Of a stretch of DNA of 7,988 nucleotides, positions 1 through 6,865 are shown in pieces; the stretch's first letter is position 1; every line of letters begins with the position of its first letter. Both the position numbers and the translations under genes were made by a program. This stretch comes from Methylaequor sp002691245 (GTDB taxonomy: Bacteria; Pseudomonadota; Alphaproteobacteria; Methylaequorales; Methylaequoraceae): contig NZHH01000018.1 in the NCBI GenBank assembly GCA_002691245.1, positions 1-7,988 on the forward strand, read 5' to 3'. The notes below the pieces were generated by a model. That model had not been told where the DNA came from. It searched no databases and saw only the letters and a list, made by a program, of their open reading frames with translations.

Positions 1-6
1 ATAATA

Positions 7-70
7 TTTACACAAAAATGATTTAAACCAAATGTTCTTTACACAAAAAGATTTACACTCACATTTACAC
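7..70. repeat. Four short TTTACAC direct repeats next to tRNA fragment
   Basis: The heptamer TTTACAC occurs at 7-13, 38-44, 52-58 and 64-70. The first two copies extend to TTTACACAAAAA (7-18 and 38-49). Spacings are 31, 14 and 12 bases, so this is not a regular tandem array. The cluster lies about 45 bases before the tRNA fragment. Short repeats beside a tRNA attachment site could be arm-type binding sites of an integrase or iteron-like sites, but this is inference and AT-rich intergenic DNA can produce such repeats by chance. There is no open reading frame here. Confidence 0.4.
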
Positions 71-114
71 TAACTCAAAAAACCCTAGATTTCTGGGGTG
101 ATTCGACTTGTGCA

Positions 115-164
115 GGGGAATCATAATCCCAAGGTCGCAAGTTCAAATCTTGCCACCGCCACCA
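115..164 (+). tRNA. 3' half of a tRNA(CAU) gene, 5' half missing (likely attachment-site remnant)
   Basis: The 3' half of a tRNA can be read base by base. The anticodon stem is 115-119 with 127-131 (four pairs, outer G-A mismatch). The loop is 120-126 with T at position 33 and anticodon CAT at 122-124. The variable loop is 132-136, the T stem 137-141 with 149-153 (all five pairs), the T loop TTCAAAT, the acceptor strand CACCGCC 154-160, the discriminator A161 and the encoded CCA 162-164. A matching 5' acceptor strand GGCGGTG and a D-arm are absent. The nearest candidate, TGGGGTG at 94-100, pairs at only five of seven positions and leaves 14 bases for the D-arm. CAU would be Met or lysidine/agmatidine-modified Ile. 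The most likely meaning is the partial copy left by an element that integrated into the 3' part of a tRNA gene. Confidence 0.75.
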
Positions 165-224
165 CAAACCCACAGTCACATTAAAACACAAGGAATTAAC
201 ACTACACTGAAAATAAAGATTTCT

Positions 225-273
225 TGTTTGTCCCTGTTTGTCCTTTTTAAGTAGAAGTGAAATATAAGGACAA
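225..273. repeat. Tandem TGTTTGTCC repeat with inverted GGACAA, candidate operator
   Basis: TGTTTGTCC occurs at 225-233 and again at 235-243, a 10-base period, about one helical turn. The complementary GGACAA lies at 268-273, so either copy could pair with it. The site sits 60-105 bases before hsdM, where a regulator of the restriction operon could bind. No controller (C protein) gene is visible in the window. The regulatory role is inference from position and symmetry only. Confidence 0.3.
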
Positions 274-276
274 CGA

Positions 277-331
277 TTTTTTTTTTCAATTTAAAGTATC
301 TAATCATTAAAAATTAATTTATTATAATAAA
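277..331 (+). promoter_or_regulatory. Candidate hsd operon promoter with T10 tract; no Shine-Dalgarno before hsdM
   Basis: A run of ten T (277-286) is followed by TTTAAAGT at 290-297 and very AT-rich DNA up to the hsdM ATG at 332. No purine-rich ribosome binding site precedes that ATG. If the source is archaeal, TTTAAAGT would be a fair TATA box, placing transcription start roughly 25 bases on, close to the start codon and giving a short leader or leaderless mRNA. A perfect bacterial -10 hexamer TATAAT lies at 323-328 but is too close to the ATG to serve this start. The T10 tract could also vary in length. The rest of 165-276 holds only the repeats listed separately. Confidence 0.35.
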
Positions 332-1624
332 ATGCCGGATAATATTTCATCTTTAATTTGGACATCTGCTGATGATATCTTGCGAGGAATTTTTGAACCA
401 AGTGATTATAGAAGGGTAATACTTCCTTTCGTTGTAATGAGAAGACTGGATTGTGTTTTAGAATCTAGAAAAGACCAAGTATTAAATCTCCATAACCAGT
501 ATAAAAAGGAATTAGAGGATATAGACCCCGTAATTATGAATGCTATTAAATTGCCTTTTTTTAATTTTTCAAAATTTGACTTATCAAGGATTAAAGGAGA
601 TCCCACAAATGTATTAATAAACTTTAAAGATTATATGCGAGGATATTCAAAAAATGTACAAAATATTCTGACTAATTTTAATATACTCCCTTTAGTAGAA
701 AAGTTACATAAACAAAATCGTTTGTATAAACTTATTGATAAGTTTACAGAGTTTGATTTACATCCCTCGAAAATTGATAACCATGCAATGGGTTCAGCAT
801 ATGAAGAACTCCTTCGTAAGTTTTCAGAAATGTCTAATATACTAAGTGGAGATCATTTTACACCAAGGGATATAGTTCAATTATTGGTTTCTCTCGTTTT
901 TGGACCAGATAATAAAGATTTGCAAGGTCAAGATAAGGTAAGAAAAGTGTATGATCCTTGTTGTGGAACTGGAGGAATGCTTACCATTGGTAAGGAATGG
1001 GTTCATAAGAATATAAATCCTAATTTAAAATTGGATCTATATGGACAAGAATTAAATGATGTAACATACGCGATTTGTAAGTCCGACTTTTTAATGTTAG
1101 ATGAATCTCCTGAAAATATATATGGACCATTTAACTCAATTTCTAATGACAAACTACAGGGTAAAAAGTTTGATTATATGATTACTAATCCACCATTTGG
1201 TGTGAGTTGGAGTACGGATAAAGATTTTGTTGACCAAGAAAAAAAAGATCCTAACGGAAGGTTCTCAGTAGGAGTTCCAAGAACTTCTGATGGATCTTTA
1301 TTATTTTTACAACACCTAATTCATAAAATGGAACCTAAGGGTTCAAGGATAGGAATAGTTTTCAATGGGTCACCACTTTTTACAGGAGATGCAGGAAGTG
1401 GTGAGTCTGAAATCCGTAAATGGATAATAGAGAATGATTGGTTGGAATGTATTGTATCACTTCCTGATCGTATGTTCTTCAATACAGGGATAACGACTTA
1501 TATTTGGATTGTAACTAACAAGAAGTCATCTGAACGCAAAGGAAAAGTCCAACTGATTGATGGAACCTCTTTCTCAACTTCTATGAGAAAGAATCTTGGT
1601 GACAAGGGTAGGTATATTAACTAA
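332..1624 (+). CDS. hsdM: Type I DNA methyltransferase subunit HsdM, N-terminal and catalytic part, cut short by in-frame stop
   Basis: HsdM is the modification subunit. With HsdS it forms M2S, which transfers a methyl group from S-adenosylmethionine to adenine N6 in the target site. The 430 residues start with the HsdM N-terminal helical domain (residues 1-130, with ILPFVVMRRLDCVLE at 30-44). The methyltransferase fold follows: GDHFTPRDIVQLLV near 173-186, the SAM-binding motif DPCCGTGG at 208-215 (the family usually has DPACGTGG), YGQELN at 238-243 and the catalytic NPPFG at 286-290. GSGESEIRKW through TGITTYIWIV is a strongly conserved family block. The ATG at 332 gives a family-typical N-terminus, and an in-frame stop at 308-310 excludes an earlier start. 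The gene ends at TAA 1622-1624, but the same frame continues with the missing HsdM C-terminus to 2038. An unbroken protein would have about 568 residues, so this is a nonsense-split gene, possibly still read through. Confidence 0.95.
   Translation: MPDNISSLIWTSADDILRGIFEPSDYRRVILPFVVMRRLDCVLESRKDQVLNLHNQYKKELEDIDPVIMNAIKLPFFNFSKFDLSRIKGDPTNVLINFKDYMRGYSKNVQNILTNFNILPLVEKLHKQNRLYKLIDKFTEFDLHPSKIDNHAMGSAYEELLRKFSEMSNILSGDHFTPRDIVQLLVSLVFGPDNKDLQGQDKVRKVYDPCCGTGGMLTIGKEWVHKNINPNLKLDLYGQELNDVTYAICKSDFLMLDESPENIYGPFNSISNDKLQGKKFDYMITNPPFGVSWSTDKDFVDQEKKDPNGRFSVGVPRTSDGSLLFLQHLIHKMEPKGSRIGIVFNGSPLFTGDAGSGESEIRKWIIENDWLECIVSLPDRMFFNTGITTYIWIVTNKKSSERKGKVQLIDGTSFSTSMRKNLGDKGRYIN
1622..1624 (+). other. 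In-frame TAA interrupting hsdM
   Basis: Codon 431 of the hsdM frame is TAA. Both sides match the expected HsdM sequence: MRKNLGDKGRYIN before it and KQIQELFDIYQ after it, in the same frame with no insertion or deletion. HsdM relatives usually have an acidic or polar residue here, and GAA to TAA would be a single base change. Other gene ends in the window use TAA and TGA as normal stops, so codon reassignment is unlikely. A nonsense mutation, a base error in the sequence, or stop readthrough remain possible. Confidence 0.85.
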
Positions 1625-1639
1625 AAACAGATCCAAGAG

Positions 1640-2038
1640 TTGTTTGATATTTATCAGAAAAATGAAGAAAATAAGTTTTGTAAGATCTACCAAAATAGTT
1701 TCTTTGGATATACCAAGATTGTTGTTGAACAACCCTTGATAGAAGACGGTGATATTAAGACCGATAAAAAAGGTAATCGCAAACCAGATACTTCAAAACG
1801 AGATAGTGAGAGAGTTTTATTGTCTGAGAATGTTGACGAATATTATGACCGTGAAGTAAGACCTCACCTCCCTGATTCATGGATAGATCGGTCTAAAGAT
1901 AAAATAGGGTATGAGATCAATTTTACTAAATATTTTTATAAATTCACTCCATTAAGAAGTTTGGAAGAAATCTCTCAAGACCTGAAATCACTTGATGATG
2001 AGATTAAGCAGTTATCTGTGGACATGACTGGTGAATAA
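1640..2038 (+). pseudogene. hsdM: C-terminal part of HsdM, separated by the in-frame stop
   Basis: This stretch continues the hsdM frame directly after the stop at 1622-1624; coding similarity begins at 1625. It carries the conserved HsdM tail: the block FGYTKIVVEQPL near its start, then DYEREVRPH-like YYDREVRPHLPDSW, GYEINFTKYFYKFTPLRSLEEI, and a charged helical end. This region normally packs against HsdS and is needed to assemble M2S. Independent translation looks poor: the only early start is TTG at 1640 without a properly spaced ribosome binding site, and no ATG in frame occurs until near the end. It is therefore best read as the second half of a broken gene, or as sequence made only by readthrough. 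Its last 8 bases overlap the hsdS start. Confidence 0.85.
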
Positions 2039-3332
2039 GAAAGATTCACAGATAGATTGGATTGGTGATATTCCAATGCAATGGAAACTAATAAAAGGAA
2101 AGTATGTTTTTAATTCCCAAAAAGAGATTAATAAAAATTTAAAATGTACCAACCTTTTATCACTTACATATTATGGCGTTTTAAATAAAGATTTTACTGG
2201 TTCAGGAGGATTAAGACCTAAAGATTATGAAACTTATCAAATCTTTCAAAAAGATGATTTGGTTTTTAAAATGATAGACCTCGAAAATATTAAAACAAGT
2301 CGAGTTGGCATAGTCCACGAAGAAGGAATTATGAGTTCTGCATACATAAGACAAATACCTTTAAAAGAAAAGATAAATTCAAAGTTTGCTTATTGGTTTT
2401 ACTATGATCTTTATAAAAAAGAAATTTTTAATGCAATAGGCAGTGGTGTCAGGTCGACGCTTTCATCTTCAGATTTACTTGAAATCATATTGCCTATTCC
2501 TCCCTTAGAAGAACAAAAACTGATTTCTCGTTATCTTGATAAGAAAACCAAACAGATTGACCGTTTAGTTGAGAAAATTCAAAAGAAGATTGAACTTCTC
2601 AATGAACAACGGACATCATTGATCAATCAGTGTGTCACCAAAGGTCTTGACCCAAATGTTGAGATGAAAGACAGTGGTGTAGAGTGGATTGGTGAAATTC
2701 CAAATCACTGGATGATCAGAAGACTTGCTGTGCTTGGATGGTTTTCAAAAGGAAAAAATGTAACAAAAAGCGATCTCACTGAATATGGAGAACCAGTAAT
2801 TCTATACAGTCATCTATACACAACCTATGGTAGGGTTGTTAAATCACCAATTTTTCGTATATCATCAGACAAAGCATTAAAAGCGACAAAAATTTCAAAT
2901 GGTATGTTTTTATTTACGTCATCTGGAGAAACTGTCGATGATATTGGAAAGACACTTTTATATTCAGGTGATTGTGATATTAGCGTCGGAGGAGATCTTG
3001 TTATTTTTTGCATGAAATCTAGAGAAGATAATTATCCAGGGTTTTTTTCATTTTTATTTAATTCTGATTTTTGCCAAAAACAAAAATCTTCTATGTCTAG
3101 AGGAGAAATTGTTGTTCATATTTATGAAAAACAACTTAGAGAATTAAAAGTATTTGTCCCGCCTATTTCTGAACAAGTTAAAATTACTAAAAAACTAGAA
3201 AGGTTTGATAAAAATAATCAAAGTTTGATCGATAATTATAATAAAAAAATAAATATACTTAAAGAATACCGGCAATCCCTCATCTCATCAGTCGTAACTG
3301 GTAAAGTTCGATTAACTGAGGATATGTTATGA
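2031..3332 (+). CDS. hsdS: Type I restriction-modification specificity subunit HsdS
   Basis: HsdS chooses the bipartite DNA target for both methylation and restriction. The 433 residues show the classic two-half layout. The first target recognition domain is about 16-157, followed by PIPPLEEQKL (155-164) and a coiled-coil spacer (165-200). A second target recognition domain (about 228-375) is followed by VPPISEQVKI (376-385) and a second coiled coil to about 420. Each half opens with a similar peptide: KDSQIDWIGDIPMQW at 4-18 and KDSGVEWIGEIPNHW at 213-227. The GTG start at 2031 is chosen because it keeps the first of these repeats whole. It overlaps the end of the hsdM frame by 8 bases (GTGAATAA) and has no clear ribosome binding site, so translation probably depends on ribosomes finishing hsdM. 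The premature hsdM stop could therefore lower HsdS output. The target sequence cannot be predicted by eye. Confidence 0.95.
   Translation: MNKKDSQIDWIGDIPMQWKLIKGKYVFNSQKEINKNLKCTNLLSLTYYGVLNKDFTGSGGLRPKDYETYQIFQKDDLVFKMIDLENIKTSRVGIVHEEGIMSSAYIRQIPLKEKINSKFAYWFYYDLYKKEIFNAIGSGVRSTLSSSDLLEIILPIPPLEEQKLISRYLDKKTKQIDRLVEKIQKKIELLNEQRTSLINQCVTKGLDPNVEMKDSGVEWIGEIPNHWMIRRLAVLGWFSKGKNVTKSDLTEYGEPVILYSHLYTTYGRVVKSPIFRISSDKALKATKISNGMFLFTSSGETVDDIGKTLLYSGDCDISVGGDLVIFCMKSREDNYPGFFSFLFNSDFCQKQKSSMSRGEIVVHIYEKQLRELKVFVPPISEQVKITKKLERFDKNNQSLIDNYNKKINILKEYRQSLISSVVTGKVRLTEDML
2040..2084 (+). repeat. HsdS internal repeat, copy 1 of 2
   Basis: This encodes KDSQIDWIGDIPMQW. The second copy, KDSGVEWIGEIPNHW, is encoded at 2667-2711. 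The bases are similar as well, sharing the run TGGATTGGTGA. Such pairs flank the target recognition domains in HsdS proteins and serve as sites for recombination and domain exchange. Only these two copies are visible here. Confidence 0.8.
2667..2711 (+). repeat. HsdS internal repeat, copy 2 of 2
   Basis: This encodes KDSGVEWIGEIPNHW at the entry to the second target recognition domain and matches the copy at 2040-2084. It marks the start of the second half of the pseudo-dimeric HsdS. Confidence 0.8.
3318..3328 (+). promoter_or_regulatory. Ribosome binding site of hsdR
   Basis: GAGG at 3318-3321 lies seven bases before the hsdR ATG at 3329, inside the end of hsdS. With the ATGA overlap it supports this start and allows hsdR to be translated partly independently of the upstream genes. 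Confidence 0.5.
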
Positions 3333-6300
3333 GTGAATTCAATCCTAGTGAAAAAAAATTTGAAGAATATATTGAGGATCATTTTACATCAAACGGATAT
3401 AAGTCTGTTCATCATTCAGTTTATAATCCATCAAAATGTCTTATTACTGAAGAAATTATAACCTTCATACAAAAGTCTCAACCAAAACAATGGAATGAAC
3501 TATGCGGTATACATGGTAGTAATGTAGAAAATAAAGTTTTAAATAGAATTACACAACAAATTTCTTCTAGAGGTTTATTAGAAGTTCTTAGGGGAGAAGT
3601 GATAGACTCTGGAACAACAATAAATCTATGTTATTTCAAACCAAAGAGTCAAATGAATGAGGAACATATGGAACTCTATAAGATGAACTCATTTAGCGTC
3701 ATGCGACAAATACATTTCTCTGAGAGAAATCCAGAGCAATCTATAGACATGGGATTATTTATTAATGGGATACCATTAATGACTATAGAGTTAAAAAATC
3801 AATTAACAGGTCAAAATATTATTCATTCTCAAGTTCAATATCGTAAACGCGATAAAACTGAACCACTATTACAATTTAAAAGGTGTCTTGCACATTTTTG
3901 TATAGACAATGATAAAGCAAGTATGACGACTAGAATTGCAGGGGAAAAGACTTTTTTCTTGCCTTATAATAAAGGCATAGAAAATCCTGTAACAGATGGA
4001 TTCAAGTCAGAATACATGTGGAGGGAGGTATTAGAAAAAGACTCAGTTTTGGATATTTTAGAAAATTTTGTACATTTATCAAATGAAACAGAATTATTTT
4101 TTAATGATAAAACTAATTCTGTTGAAACAAAAACAAATGAAATACTAATTTTTCCCAGATACCACCAATTAGCACTTAATCGTAAATTTAAAAAAAGTAT
4201 TGTGGATGATGATGTAGGTACTAATTACTTGGTACAACATACGACAGGATCAGGAAAGTCTTATTCTATAGGTTGGTTGGCGCACCTACTAACCTCTTTA
4301 TATAAGAATGAAAATAATACTAAAAGAATGTTTGATAGCATAATTGTAGTAACAGATTTAACTGTACTTGACGATCAACTAAAAAGTACAATACGTTCAT
4401 TACAAAGGGTTGATGGTGTAGTGAATGGTGCTGATAGTTCTAAAGAATTAAAAAACCTTCTAGAAAAAGGAAAAGATATTATAGTTACCACTATTCAAAA
4501 GTTTCCTTTTATCTCTGATACTATTGCATCTTTAAAAGATAAAAATTTTGCGGTCATTATTGATGAAGTACATTCAAGTCAATCAGGAGAGTATTCAAAA
4601 GAACTAAAAAAATCTCTATCTAAAGAAAATAAAAATGAAGAGGATTTTGACCCCCAAAAGTACATAAGCGAAAGTATGGAAAGCAGGGGAAAGCAGAAAA
4701 ATATTTCTTTTTTTGGTTTTTCTGGAACTCCTAAGAGAAAAACATTTGAGGTTTTTGGAGCAAGAAAAGAAATAATAGATGGAGAAGTTCGTTTTTTTCC
4801 ATTTGACTTATATAGCATGAAACAATCTATACATGAGGGATTTACTCTAGATGTTTTACAAAATTATACGACATATAAAAGGTATTTTAAAATAAAAAAT
4901 ATAAAAGACTCTGAAATAGAAATTCCTGTATCTCAGGGAAAAAAGAAAATGGTAAAATTTGTTGAGGAAAATCCAACAACTATATCTACTAAAGTCAGTA
5001 TTATTCTTAATCACTTTATAGAAGTAGGATCTAAAGAAATATTAGGTAAAAGCAGAGGAATGTTAGTAGTACACTCTAGAAAAGATTGTGTTAAATATTT
5101 TAAAGAGACAAACAAACAATTAAAAGAAAGAGGAATAAATTATAGAGCATTAACTGGATTTTCTGGAGAAGTAACTGTGAAAGGTGATGATAAGAAATAT
5201 AAGGAAGATACTTTAAACCAAGATGTAGGTTGTACTGGAAACATTCCTCAAGCACTTAAAAACCCAAAATACCGTTTATTAATTGTTGCTAATAAATTTC
5301 AAACTGGTTTTGATGAACCCTTAATTCAGTCAATGTACATTAATAAAAAACTAGGTGGTGTACAATGTGTGCAAACGTTATCAAGATTAAATAGAACTGC
5401 AAAAGGAAAAACTAAAACATTTATATTAGATTTTATTAATGAGGTAAATGACATTAAGGATGCGTTTCACCTTTATTATGAAGGCACAATTCATGAAGGA
5501 GAAACAGATCAAAATGTCCTATATGATATTATATCGAAGTTAGATATGACATTCTTCTATGATAAACAGGATATAGAAGATTTTAATATTATATTATTTG
5601 ACAAAAAAAGAGATGAAAGTCAATTACATGCTATACTAGATAAAGTAGTAAAAAAATGGACTGAAAAAAATAAAGAGGAAAGAGAGGAAATCAGGCAACA
5701 GTGTAAATTTTATTCTAGGTTATATGGATATTTATCACAAATATTGAAATTTAAAGATACTAAATTAGAAAAATATTATTTTTTCCTAAAGTATTTCATT
5801 AAAAAAATCCCTAAACCAGAATATGAAAAAGTAGATATTGATGATCTAATAGATTTAGATTCTTTGAGAATTCAGAAAATGCATGAAGGGGCAATTACAT
5901 TGGAGGAAAAAGAAGGAGTTTTAACTCCGCCTCTTCCTATTGTCGGAAATCCTCAAGAACCAGAAAAAGACTTACTATCTAAAATAATAAAAAGTATTAA
6001 TGAAATTTACGGGACAGAAATAACTGAAGAAGACAAGGTAAACTTTAACGTTATTGTTAAAAAAACTTTCAGTAATTCAGATATAAAGAAGATAATGCAT
6101 GGTGATAATTCTGATGAAAATAAATTAGATTATTTTATAAAAGAGTTAAATAAGGAAATGGTCGCATCTGCTAATAGTAGTATTCAATTTTATAGAAAGT
6201 ATAATGAAAATGAAAAAGTTAAAAAATATATTTTTAAGCAATATTTTGATCAATATAAAATAATAGAAGGTATAGACAGTATCGAAAACCTAATTAAAAA

Positions 6301-6841
6301 AAATGAAGGAAAAAGGCATGAATACAAATCATCTTTCAATGTACCTTATCCTGAAATGCCCGAACCTTTAGTGATAGATGGTAAAAAAGTTTATAAACAA
6401 GGCAATAAGTCATTTACTTCAGAAAAAGAAGTAATAAATTTTATTCAATCTCAATGCTTAAAAACCATAGTAGGGTTTTTAAATTCTGAAGGAGGCAACT
6501 TAATAATAGGTGTCAAAGAAGAAGATAATGAAAATAAAATTATAAGTATAGAAAATGATAATTATGAAAATGATGATAAATATTTGCTAAATATCACTCA
6601 AGCAATAAATAACAGAATTGGTGTGGAGTTTTCTTCAAAGTTTATAACCATTTCAATACATAAAATTAAAGATAAAAAAGTATGTTTAGTAAAATGTGAG
6701 GAATATTTGCCTGAAAGTAATCAAACTCCTGCACTTTTAGATAAAGAAAAATTATATATAAGGACAGGAAATAGAACAGATGAGATTACTGGCATAGAAC
6801 AAATAACTAAGTTTACCGCAAATAGAATTTCTTCTGAATAA
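3329..6841 (+). CDS. hsdR: Type I restriction enzyme subunit HsdR with C-terminal AlbA_2/Schlafen-like domain
   Basis: HsdR is the motor and nuclease of the restriction complex. It pumps DNA using ATP and cuts away from the unmethylated target. In 1170 residues I see an N-terminal PD-(D/E)xK nuclease domain (D140 in SIDMGLF, E154 and K156 in IELKN). A superfamily 2 helicase motor follows: Walker A TTGSGKS 305-311, DEVH 412-415, FSGTP 464-468, FQTGFDEP 657-664 and QTLSRLNRT 682-690. A helical region typical of HsdR runs to about residue 975. All key catalytic residues are present. HsdR proteins of this type usually end about here, at roughly 1000 residues. Instead about 190 more residues follow, with E993, E998 and K1000 (NEGKRHEYK), GFLNSEGGNLIIGV at 1049-1062 and LYIRTGNRTDEI at 1142-1153, the hallmarks of the AlbA_2 (Schlafen core) family. 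The ATG overlaps hsdS by 4 bases. HsdR itself looks intact, in contrast to hsdM. Confidence 0.97.
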   Translation: MSEFNPSEKKFEEYIEDHFTSNGYKSVHHSVYNPSKCLITEEIITFIQKSQPKQWNELCGIHGSNVENKVLNRITQQISSRGLLEVLRGEVIDSGTTINLCYFKPKSQMNEEHMELYKMNSFSVMRQIHFSERNPEQSIDMGLFINGIPLMTIELKNQLTGQNIIHSQVQYRKRDKTEPLLQFKRCLAHFCIDNDKASMTTRIAGEKTFFLPYNKGIENPVTDGFKSEYMWREVLEKDSVLDILENFVHLSNETELFFNDKTNSVETKTNEILIFPRYHQLALNRKFKKSIVDDDVGTNYLVQHTTGSGKSYSIGWLAHLLTSLYKNENNTKRMFDSIIVVTDLTVLDDQLKSTIRSLQRVDGVVNGADSSKELKNLLEKGKDIIVTTIQKFPFISDTIASLKDKNFAVIIDEVHSSQSGEYSKELKKSLSKENKNEEDFDPQKYISESMESRGKQKNISFFGFSGTPKRKTFEVFGARKEIIDGEVRFFPFDLYSMKQSIHEGFTLDVLQNYTTYKRYFKIKNIKDSEIEIPVSQGKKKMVKFVEENPTTISTKVSIILNHFIEVGSKEILGKSRGMLVVHSRKDCVKYFKETNKQLKERGINYRALTGFSGEVTVKGDDKKYKEDTLNQDVGCTGNIPQALKNPKYRLLIVANKFQTGFDEPLIQSMYINKKLGGVQCVQTLSRLNRTAKGKTKTFILDFINEVNDIKDAFHLYYEGTIHEGETDQNVLYDIISKLDMTFFYDKQDIEDFNIILFDKKRDESQLHAILDKVVKKWTEKNKEEREEIRQQCKFYSRLYGYLSQILKFKDTKLEKYYFFLKYFIKKIPKPEYEKVDIDDLIDLDSLRIQKMHEGAITLEEKEGVLTPPLPIVGNPQEPEKDLLSKIIKSINEIYGTEITEEDKVNFNVIVKKTFSNSDIKKIMHGDNSDENKLDYFIKELNKEMVASANSSIQFYRKYNENEKVKKYIFKQYFDQYKIIEGIDSIENLIKKNEGKRHEYKSSFNVPYPEMPEPLVIDGKKVYKQGNKSFTSEKEVINFIQSQCLKTIVGFLNSEGGNLIIGVKEEDNENKIISIENDNYENDDKYLLNITQAINNRIGVEFSSKFITISIHKIKDKKVCLVKCEEYLPESNQTPALLDKEKLYIRTGNRTDEITGIEQITKFTANRISSE

Positions 6842-6865
6842 TTCCTGCCCAATTTATAGACACAT

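Noticed and set aside
91..164. Possible tmRNA, because of ATTCGAC at 101-107 followed by a tRNA-like 3' end
   Set aside because: Only about 70 bases are available, with no tag-coding region or pseudoknots, and the acceptor pairing is imperfect. A tRNA 3' fragment explains the sequence better.
323..328. Perfect TATAAT resembling a bacterial -10 box
   Set aside because: It ends three bases before the hsdM ATG, so transcription from it would start inside the gene and miss the family-supported start codon.
406..606. Antisense open frame within hsdM
   Set aside because: It lies wholly opposite strongly conserved HsdM coding sequence and resembles no protein. The antisense frames at 2825-3013 and 4579-4818 are rejected for the same reason.
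1622..1624. TAA read as a recoded sense codon
   Set aside because: Other genes in the window end in TAA at sensible places, and no recoding signal is evident nearby.
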